Below, piece by piece: positions 1 through 4,050 of a DNA stretch of 5,256 nucleotides; position 1 is the stretch's first letter, and every line of letters begins with the position of its first letter. The stretch is taken from NCBI GenBank assembly GCA_015229165.1, contig JADGCD010000062.1:1-5256 (forward strand). The letters are read 5' to 3'. The stretch is from Nitrospinota bacterium. Its GTDB lineage: Bacteria > Nitrospinota_A > UBA7883 > JADGGD01. A program made the translations under genes and the position numbers. The notes beneath the pieces were generated by a model. It worked only from the letters and a program-made list of their open reading frames with translations, made no database searches and had not been told where the DNA came from.

Positions 1-212
1 GCGAGGAGTTTGCCAGAGGCCGTGTACATATCAACGGCATTGAAGGCTTCTGGTCATTCGCTAGGGAGCGGATGGCGAAGTATCAACGTATGAGCGAAGT
101 GTTTTGGTTATACCTGAAGGAGCAAGAGTTCCGGTTAACTACCGGAACGAGAATCTCCTTCAGACTCTCGAAAGCTGGCTTGGTCCGGATTTTGACTAAT
201 CGCCGTCGATAA
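1..212 (+). CDS. IS1595-family (ISXO2-like) transposase, C-terminal part
   Basis: Reading from position 3 gives 69 codons to a TAA at 210-212; the 5' part lies outside the window. The peptide shows the C-terminal signature of ISXO2-like DDE transposases: HINGIEGFWSFARERM, then YQRMSEVFWLYLKEQEFR. In this family the acidic residue of the IEGFW block belongs to, or sits next to, the catalytic centre, and the YLKEQEFR-type helix follows it. The protein would cut and join the ends of its own element. Its base composition is visibly richer in A and T than the flagellin and bsh-like genes, as expected for acquired DNA. It converges with the minus-strand flagellin operon. The visible part is intact, but whether the whole gene is functional cannot be seen. 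Family assignment is confident; subgroup is inferred from motif memory. Confidence 0.85.
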   Translation, partial: EEFARGRVHINGIEGFWSFARERMAKYQRMSEVFWLYLKEQEFRLTTGTRISFRLSKAGLVRILTNRRR

Positions 213-229
213 AGAACCGCGTCTACACC
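213..229. repeat. Possible right terminal repeat of the IS1595-type element
   Basis: Immediately after the transposase stop the minus strand reads GGTGTAGACGCGGTTC, ending at 229. IS1595-family elements are compact, begin with GG, and have their tips close to the transposase ends, so this is a reasonable outer boundary. An 8-bp target duplication would then be 230-237 (GCTTTGTG). The left end lies outside the window, so neither the repeat partner nor the duplication can be checked here. Confidence 0.35.
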
Positions 230-337
230 GCTTTGTGATTGGTGAAGGGCGCCTTGGCCGGTCGAGTGGAAGCGGGCGCAGACCGCAACTCTCTGCGATA
301 CGGGAAAGGTGTCGAGCCTTTGGCGAGCCCCCCGGGT

Positions 338-356
338 GGCGCCCCCGTTGGGCGCC
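338..356. terminator. Stem-loop after the flagellin operon (weak, no U-tract)
   Basis: GGCGCCC (338-344) and GGGCGCC (350-356) are perfectly complementary around a 5-nt loop. The structure lies about 20 nt past the stop of the last minus-strand gene and before the convergent transposase stop. There is no T-run on either side, so it is not a canonical intrinsic terminator. It could stabilise the mRNA 3' end or act with Rho. Its position, rather than its sequence, is the main argument. Confidence 0.35.
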
Positions 357-376
357 GCGCACCCCCGCGCAGGAGG

Positions 377-664
377 TTACGGGGCGGTGTTGACCTTCCC
401 CCCGGTCCCTTGCAGAACCTCCCGGGCGGCGCGGGTCGACGCATCCTCTTTTGGCGGCTGTCCGGTTCCCTTGGCAGAGGCCGGAGGGGTCGGCCCCTGA
501 CCGGCGCTGTTCCGGGCGCTGGCTTCGTCGGCCTGTCCGCTCTTTCCTGCGGCGGCCGGGGTGCGAGCGCCCCCCGAACCGGTGGCCTTTTTATAGGGAA
601 TGGCCAGATTGGCCTTGGTCTTCGTGGCAGCTTCCTGCCGGGAGACGTAACGGGTTTCGGGCAT
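377..664 (-). CDS. Small low-complexity protein (95 aa), last gene of the flagellin operon
   Basis: The family is not recognised. The 95-aa product is rich in Ala, Gly, Lys, Thr and Pro and probably largely disordered. It has a basic N-terminal part (MPETRYVSRQEAATKTK, then IPYKKA), a Gly/Ala/Pro middle, and a short ordered-looking tail, AAREVLQGTGGKVNTAP. It has no signal peptide and no membrane segment. The ATG at 662-664 is preceded by AAGGGG with a 7-nt spacer. That Shine-Dalgarno overlaps the TAA of the upstream gene, and the intergenic gap is 11 nt, so translation is probably coupled. The tail resembles the tail of the preceding protein (TGTGDKVDT), suggesting two related proteins or a shared docking peptide. 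The context suggests a role linked to the flagellum, but this is inference. A long open frame on the opposite strand is treated as a GC-rich shadow. Confidence 0.65.
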   Translation of the reverse strand: MPETRYVSRQEAATKTKANLAIPYKKATGSGGARTPAAAGKSGQADEASARNSAGQGPTPPASAKGTGQPPKEDASTRAAREVLQGTGGKVNTAP

Positions 665-675
665 GAGCGTTCCCC

Positions 676-912
676 TTACCCTTCGGTATCGACCTTGTCG
701 CCTGTTCCGGTGATCGCCCGCTTGGCGGAGACGATGGGGTTGGGCATTCCCATGTTCACCGGCTGCTTGTACGCGGCGCGGCCCGCCTGCTTGCGCTGCT
801 CGTCGGCCCGGTCGGCGGGGCGGATGGGCGCCTTGGTCCGCTTCGGTTTCGGGCGTTCCGCTCTTTCGGGAACGGCGGGCGCCCCCCCGGGAGCTTTCGT
901 GATGGTCGCCAT
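676..912 (-). CDS. Small basic protein (78 aa) in the flagellin operon
   Basis: The family is not recognised. The 78-aa product has a Pro/Lys/Arg-rich N-terminal half (about residues 7-47, including ERPKPKRTKAP and DEQRKQAGRA). The rest includes KQPVNMGMPNPIVSAKR and the tail ITGTGDKVDTEG. It has no signal peptide and no membrane helix, and most of it is probably disordered. The start is well supported: AAGGAG lies 8 nt before the ATG at 910-912. It lies 20 nt after the stop of the gene upstream and 11 nt before the next start. The last 15 or so residues align with those of the following gene (GTG-x-KV-D/N-T). Tails of the form LG-x-x-VDT are known from short YjfB-type putative motility proteins, but the rest does not match convincingly, so that link is only a suggestion. 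Confidence 0.65.
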   Translation of the reverse strand: MATITKAPGGAPAVPERAERPKPKRTKAPIRPADRADEQRKQAGRAAYKQPVNMGMPNPIVSAKRAITGTGDKVDTEG

Positions 913-932
913 GAAACCGTCTCCTTATGCGA

Positions 933-1124
933 TCAGGCCGAGACCGATATGCCGTTCGAACCGCCGTACTGGGCCGTAGCCGCCGCCCGGGACTGCTGGT
1001 CGCTGGTGTTGGCCTGCTGGTTCTGCTGCTGGGTCTGGTCCTGCGCCGGCGGGGTTGTCTGCGCCTTCGGCTGCTGCTGCAGGCCGGTGGCGGCGCCCAA
1101 GTTGCCGATCGATCCGGTTTCCAT
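933..1124 (-). CDS. Small glutamine-rich protein (63 aa) directly after flagellin
   Basis: The family is not recognised with certainty. Of 63 residues, 14 are Gln, concentrated between 16 and 44 (for example QDQTQQQNQQ). The flanks are short and Gly/Ala/Ser-rich: METGSIGNLGAATG at the start and YGGSNGISVSA at the end. It has one Lys and one Arg, no Cys, no signal peptide and no membrane segment. The start lies only 3 nt past the flagellin stop. Its Shine-Dalgarno AAAGGA is made of the last two sense codons of the flagellin, and the TAA sits in the spacer, so it is almost certainly co-transcribed and translationally coupled. Its size and position after flagellin recall short YjfB-like putative motility proteins, but the sequence support is weak. 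It could also be an export-linked or filament-associated small protein. Confidence 0.65.
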   Translation of the reverse strand: METGSIGNLGAATGLQQQPKAQTTPPAQDQTQQQNQQANTSDQQSRAAATAQYGGSNGISVSA

Positions 1125-1127
1125 TGG

Positions 1128-1979
1128 TTATCCTTTGAGGTTGAGCAACGAGCCGATGACCCCCGCCTGCGCCCGGTTGGACTGCGACAGGACGTTGGTG
1201 GCCACCTGCGACTGGATCTGGTTGCGCGCGAAAGAGGACGTTTCGGAAGCGTAGTCGGTTCCCCGGATCTGGCTCTCCGCCGCCGAGAGTGACTCCTTGA
1301 AGACCCCCAGGTTCCGGGCCGAAGAGTCGAGGCGGTTCTGCAACGCCCCGATCTCCCCCCGGGTCTGCGTCACCTGCGCCAGCGCATTGTCGAAAGAGGA
1401 GAGCGCATCCCGGGCGCCCTGCTGGGTGGAGACGTCAACCGTATCGACCCCCAACGAAGCGGTATCGGTGGCCTTGACCACGTTCACGTTCAGCCGGTCG
1501 TTGGGGCCGCTCTGGATTCCCGCCTGAATCGACACCTGATTGGCGGCGTCGGGCGCCAACTCGCCGTTCATCAGCTTTTGGCCGTTGAACTCGGTCACGC
1601 TGGAAATCCGGTTGATCTCCTGCTTGATCGAATCGACCTCCTTCTGGATGGTCGCCCGCTGTTCATTGTCGAGAGTCCCGTTGGAGGCCTGAATGGCCAG
1701 TTCCCGTCCACGGGTCAACAGGTCGCCGATCTCGCCGGTGGCGCCTTCGGCCACCCGGGCCATCGACGCCCCATCGTTGATGTTCCGCTGCGCCTGCTCG
1801 GCGGAGCGGATGTCGGCGGAGAGCTGCTCGGCGATGGCAAGCCCGGCGGCGTTGTCGGCGGCCGAGTTGATCCCCTTCCCCGAAGCCAGCTTGGCCAGAT
1901 TTCCCCCCAGGCGGTTGAAACTGGTGTTGATGTTCCGCTGACCGGTCAGCGAAAAGGCGTTGTTCACATTGATAGGCAT
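1128..1979 (-). CDS. fliC: Flagellin, filament subunit
   Basis: This is the structural protein of the flagellar filament, exported by the flagellar type III system and polymerised at the tip. The 283-aa product has both conserved ends. The N-terminal D0/D1 region covers about residues 1-140, with LASGKGINSAADNAAGLAI at 31-49 and TEFNGQKLM at 129-137. The C-terminal D1/D0 region covers about 195-283, with IRGTDYASE at 238-246. The variable middle is only about 55 residues, so the protein is a compact flagellin. Segment TRGRELAIQ (89-97) and E114 align with the TLR5-contact region of Salmonella flagellin (R90, L94, E114), unlike the altered segment of epsilon- and alpha-proteobacteria. The ATG at 1977-1979 follows a purine-rich GGGAGAGGA Shine-Dalgarno. 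It heads a four-gene operon, and a sigma-28-like promoter lies about 130 bp upstream. The gene name follows common usage; flaA or flaB would be equally fair. Confidence 0.97.
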   Translation of the reverse strand: MPINVNNAFSLTGQRNINTSFNRLGGNLAKLASGKGINSAADNAAGLAIAEQLSADIRSAEQAQRNINDGASMARVAEGATGEIGDLLTRGRELAIQASNGTLDNEQRATIQKEVDSIKQEINRISSVTEFNGQKLMNGELAPDAANQVSIQAGIQSGPNDRLNVNVVKATDTASLGVDTVDVSTQQGARDALSSFDNALAQVTQTRGEIGALQNRLDSSARNLGVFKESLSAAESQIRGTDYASETSSFARNQIQSQVATNVLSQSNRAQAGVIGSLLNLKG

Positions 1980-2110
1980 GGCAGTCCTCTCCCACTCGAT
2001 GTCTTTACGATACGCCTTGAAGCCGGGGCCGTCAAAGGACAGATGACCAGCCGTCCACCCGCATCCCGTTGACGCGACGTTCGGTTCATAGCGTACACTC
2101 CCTACTCGAC

Positions 2111-2138
2111 GTATCGGCCCCGATCACTCAAGACTTGA
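2111..2138 (-). promoter_or_regulatory. Sigma-28 (FliA)-like promoter of the flagellin operon
   Basis: On the minus strand TCAAGTCT (-35; 2131-2138) and GCCGATAC (-10; 2111-2118) are separated by 12 nt. The enterobacterial sigma-28 consensus is TAAAGTTT-N11-GCCGATAA, so the -10 matches 7 of 8 and the -35 matches 6 of 8, with a spacer one base longer. A start near 2104 would give a leader of about 125 nt before the flagellin ATG. Sigma-28 control of flagellin is standard in flagellated Gram-negatives, which supports the call. Confidence 0.6.
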
Positions 2139-2139
2139 G
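2127..2139. repeat. Perfect 13-bp palindrome over the flagellin -35 element
   Basis: CTCAAG (2127-2132) and CTTGAG (2134-2139) form a perfect inverted repeat around a single A. It coincides with the -35 element of the proposed flagellin promoter. It could be an operator for a dimeric regulator. It could also be chance, since the -35 bases contribute most of it. Confidence 0.4.
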
Positions 2140-2337
2140 CCCCCCGGCAAACATTTTTGAAACTATTTCCTTAAGAGTGAAACTTGGGACGTATTTGGTC
2201 ATTTGGCCATTTTGTTGTGACTGTTGTGTCGTCATAGCGGACAGCGTCCCGATTGCGACGAGGGTTTTCAGGACAGTGCAGAAGAGTCGGCAAGAGGTGA
2301 TGCGTCTATAGCACTGTATTTATTGACATGTCATTAA

Positions 2338-2353
2338 CGGCACAAGGGGTGCA
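2338..2353 (+). promoter_or_regulatory. Sigma-54 (RpoN)-type -24/-12 promoter for the small peptide gene
   Basis: CGGCACAAGGGGTGCA fits the consensus TGGCACG-N4-TTGCA at 9 of 12 defined positions. It keeps the two invariant pairs, GG (2339-2340) and GC (2351-2352), at the required 10-nt distance. The expected transcription start is about 2364, giving a leader of about 48 nt to the ATG at 2412. No good -35/-10 pair was found in the same place. Such a promoter would need an AAA+ enhancer-binding protein, possibly a flagellar one such as FlrC or FleQ given the flagellin next door; that link is inferred. Confidence 0.65.
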
Positions 2354-2411
2354 ATGGTAATGGGCGACGGCGAAAGCCGGTGACAAACCAACGATTCAGG
2401 AGATAACGACC

Positions 2412-2522
2412 ATGCAAAACTTCATCAACATCGAAGAGAGCAAGCTGATCGCCGCTTTCATCGGTGGCATGGCCGCCCTCTCCGGCGGGTTCGGCGCCAT
2501 CCTCTCGGCGCTGGCCGCGTAA
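2412..2522 (+). CDS. Small hydrophobic Gly/Ala-rich peptide (36 aa), sigma-54 controlled
   Basis: The family is not recognised. A 36-codon frame starts at an ATG preceded by AGGAG with a 9-nt spacer and ends at TAA 2520-2522. The first 11 residues are polar (MQNFINIEESK). From residue 12 on, the chain is uncharged and mostly apolar, with GG pairs at 18-19 and 25-26 (FIGGMAALSGGFGAILSAL). That stretch could span a membrane once or form a membrane-active helix. The gene has its own sigma-54-like promoter and a strong terminator 21 nt after the stop, so it is transcribed alone. Possible roles are a small membrane regulator, a secreted peptide, or a bacteriocin-like peptide cut after G19. The last is weak, because the usual leader pattern (hydrophobic at -12, Glu at -8) is not met. 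Codon use looks native. The case that it is a real gene rests on promoter, ribosome site and terminator together. Confidence 0.7.
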   Translation: MQNFINIEESKLIAAFIGGMAALSGGFGAILSALAA

Positions 2523-2541
2523 CCGAAGAGCGACTGTTCGC

Positions 2542-2571
2542 AAGGGGGCCCGCAGGGGCCCTCTTTTTTTT
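2542..2571 (+). terminator. Strong intrinsic terminator of the peptide gene
   Basis: GGGGGCCC (2544-2551), loop GCAG, then GGGCCCTC (2556-2563) forms an 8-bp stem with one G-U pair. It is followed by eight T residues (2564-2571). Flanking A residues at 2542-2543 can pair with the first Ts. It lies 21 nt after the peptide stop codon and ends a transcript of about 208 nt from the proposed sigma-54 start. It also insulates the glycosyltransferase operon from that transcript. Confidence 0.93.
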
Positions 2572-2595
2572 GCTCTCCCTTCACTCTGGTATCAT
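2569..2595 (+). promoter_or_regulatory. Possible sigma-70 extended -10 promoter for the glycosyltransferase operon
   Basis: TGGTATCAT (2587-2595) is a good extended -10 box (TGn plus TATCAT, 5 of 6 to TATAAT). A poor -35 (TTTGCT, about 2569-2574, 15-nt spacer) overlaps the T-run of the preceding terminator. Transcription would start near 2602, giving a leader of about 20 nt. Because a strong terminator lies directly upstream, the operon needs a promoter in this 52-bp gap, and this is the best candidate. Confidence 0.45.
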
Positions 2596-2623
2596 TGGGG
2601 TTCTCTCTTCCCCCAAGGAGCCC

Positions 2624-3367
2624 ATGAGCGAAGATCTGGTCATCGTCCCCCTCTACAACGAGGTGGCCACCGTCGAAGCCTCCCTGCTGGCGATCCGCCG
2701 CCACCACCGGGGGGACATTCTGGTGGTCGACGACGGCTCCACCGACGGGTCGGGCGCCATACTCGACCGGCTCGACTTCATCTCGCAACTGCGCCATCCG
2801 GTCAACACCGGCTACGGCGCCGCCCTGAACGACGGCTTCGGCTGGGGGCTCGAACGGGGGTACCGCGCCATCGTCACCTGCGACTGCGACGAGCAGCACG
2901 AACCGTCGCTGATCCCCCGGCTGCTCGACCGTCTCGGCGACACCGACATCCTTTCCGGCTCCCGGTATCTTGAAGAGGGAGCCGATGACGACCCCCCTCC
3001 CGTCGACCGGCGGTGGGTCAACCTGACCATCACCAACCTTCTCAACGAACTGACCGGCTACCGGCTGACCGACGGGTTCTGCGGTTTCAAGGCGTATCGG
3101 ACGCAGAGTCTGGCCCGGATGAGCCTGACCGAGCCGGGGTACGCGCAGCCGCTGCAGATGTGGATTCAGGCCGCCGCCTTGGGGCTGACGGTGGCGGAGA
3201 CGCCGGTCCCCCGGATTTACCAGAACCTGAACCGCAGCTTCGGTGAGGCTCTCGACGACCGAGACCGGCGGCTGGCCTATTATCTCGATACCATCCGGGC
3301 CGAGCTGGCCCGGTGGCCCCAATTCGCCGGGGTCGAACTCCCCCCCCTTCAAAGCGAGACGCCATGA
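2624..3367 (+). CDS. GT2 glycosyltransferase, DPM1-like (GT-A fold)
   Basis: It probably transfers a sugar from a nucleotide donor in the cytoplasm or at the inner membrane face. The 247-aa product has the family-2 order of motifs: IVPLYNE at 7-13, VVDDGSTDGS at 34-43, NTGYGAALNDG at 61-71, the metal-binding DxD region DCDEQHEP at 87-94, SGSR at 111-114, and DGFCGFKAYR at 150-159. This resembles polyprenyl-phosphate mannosyl- or glucosyltransferases. It lacks C-terminal membrane helices, as in the short DPM1 form. The start at 2624 is chosen because AAGGAG precedes it by a few bases; the upstream in-frame ATG at 2570 falls inside the terminator T-run. The stop overlaps the next start (ATGA). 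The coupling to BshB1- and BshC-like genes suggests it makes the glycoside that the deacetylase then uses, the step done by GT4-family BshA in known bacillithiol pathways. Substrate is unknown; family confident, pathway role inferred. Confidence 0.9.
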   Translation: MSEDLVIVPLYNEVATVEASLLAIRRHHRGDILVVDDGSTDGSGAILDRLDFISQLRHPVNTGYGAALNDGFGWGLERGYRAIVTCDCDEQHEPSLIPRLLDRLGDTDILSGSRYLEEGADDDPPPVDRRWVNLTITNLLNELTGYRLTDGFCGFKAYRTQSLARMSLTEPGYAQPLQMWIQAAALGLTVAETPVPRIYQNLNRSFGEALDDRDRRLAYYLDTIRAELARWPQFAGVELPPLQSETP

Positions 3368-4050
3368 CCGAGATACTGGTGGTCGGAACCCACCCCGACG
3401 ACGCCGAACTGGGGATCGGCGGCGCCATCGCCGCGTGGGGGGCGAAAGGGTACGCCGTCTCGATCCTCGATTTGACCAACGGCGAGCCGACCCCTTTCGG
3501 CGACCCGGCCACCCGGGGGGCGGAAGCGGCGGCGGCGGCGCAGATTCTCGGGGTCAAACGACGGATCACCCTCGACCTCCCCAACCGGGAGCTGGTCGAT
3601 ACCCCCGCCTCCCGGCGGAAAGTGGCCGAGGTCTACCGGACGCTCCGGCCGGAGCTGGTCTTCATCCAGGGGAGCGTCGACGCCCACCCGGACCACATCG
3701 AAGGGGCGTCGCTGGCGTGGAAGGCGCGGTTCGACGCCAAACTGACCAAGACCGACATGGCGGGCGACCCCTTTTATCCGAAGAAGGTGATCCGGTATCT
3801 GGCCTCGCATCTCCCCCATGTGGTCCAGCCGACTTTCGTCTTCGACATCTCGGCCACGTTCGACCGGAAACTTGCGGCGGCACTCTGCTACCGGAGTCAG
3901 TTCGAGGCGGCCGGTCGGCGCGACTGGCTGGTGGAGAAACTGACCCTCATGGCCCGTTACTACGGCGACCTGATCGGCGTCCGCTACGGCGAGGCGTTCA
4001 TGAGCGAGGAGACCCTGGGCCTCTCCGATCTGCGGGACATCACGCGTTGA
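3364..4050 (+). CDS. bshB1: PIG-L/LmbE family zinc deacetylase, BshB1-like
   Basis: It is a zinc-dependent N-acetyl-sugar deacetylase. BshB1 removes the acetyl group from GlcNAc-malate in bacillithiol synthesis, in the cytoplasm. The 228-aa length is usual for BshB1. The signature GTHPDDAE (8-15) supplies H10 and D13 as zinc ligands and D12 as the likely general base. HPDH (108-111) supplies H111 as third ligand and H108 as the second catalytic histidine. These match the layout His12, Asp15, His113, with Asp14 and His110, in Bacillus BcZBP. LTNGEPTPFGD (37-47) and the tail YGEAFMSEETLGLSDL are also typical of BshB1 rather than mycothiol MshB. The ATG overlaps the glycosyltransferase stop by 4 bases, and its own stop overlaps the next start by 1, so the three genes are one translationally coupled unit. 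The bshB1 name is by motif likeness; the true substrate may be another N-acetylated glycoside or glycolipid. Confidence 0.88.
   Translation: MTEILVVGTHPDDAELGIGGAIAAWGAKGYAVSILDLTNGEPTPFGDPATRGAEAAAAAQILGVKRRITLDLPNRELVDTPASRRKVAEVYRTLRPELVFIQGSVDAHPDHIEGASLAWKARFDAKLTKTDMAGDPFYPKKVIRYLASHLPHVVQPTFVFDISATFDRKLAAALCYRSQFEAAGRRDWLVEKLTLMARYYGDLIGVRYGEAFMSEETLGLSDLRDITR

Larger units (their letters stand above)
1980..2411. other. Divergent regulatory region between flagellin and the small peptide gene
   Basis: No convincing protein gene lies in these 432 bases. The segment is less GC-rich than its surroundings, especially 2139-2340. It holds a flagellin leader of about 125 nt (1980 to about 2104), a leftward sigma-28-like promoter (2111-2138) and a rightward sigma-54-like promoter (2338-2353). 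Between the two promoters, about 200 bp could hold activator sites for the sigma-54 promoter; a short inverted repeat GGAC-AGC-GTCC is at 2239-2249. An 80-codon plus-strand frame at 2069-2311 has no clear ribosome site and an implausible Cys-rich product, so it is not called. Confidence 0.7.

Noticed and set aside
223..444. 73-codon minus-strand frame past the last operon gene
   Set aside because: It overlaps the end of the 95-aa gene in another frame, lacks a ribosome site and has Arg/Pro/Gly-rich shadow composition.
239..979. 246-codon plus-strand open frame opposite the small flagellin-operon genes
   Set aside because: It starts at a TTG with no supporting ribosome site, and its product is a low-complexity Gly/Arg/Pro string. 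The opposing minus-strand frames have good ribosome sites, tight spacing and operon context.
2204..2218. Second sigma-54-like box, TGGCCATTTTGTTGT
   Set aside because: Spacing fits, but the -12 element has GT instead of the nearly invariant GC, and the box at 2338-2353 is clearly better.
2069..2311. 80-codon plus-strand frame in the intergenic region
   Set aside because: No clear Shine-Dalgarno precedes it, it crosses the flagellin promoter, and the product (with CCDCC) looks like random translation of regulatory DNA.
2412..2522. Double-glycine bacteriocin precursor
   Set aside because: A GG occurs at 18-19, but the leader lacks the hydrophobic residue at -12 and Glu at -8, and no peptidase-type exporter or immunity gene is seen. 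Kept only as an alternative for the peptide.
2570..2623. Upstream start for the glycosyltransferase
   Set aside because: It would begin inside the terminator T-run and add 18 residues before the conserved beta-strand start. ATG 2624 has AAGGAG at proper distance.
2396..3352. 318-codon minus-strand frame
   Set aside because: It runs antisense to the peptide gene, its terminator and the motif-rich glycosyltransferase. Its product is a Gly/Pro/Val-rich shadow without a recognisable domain.
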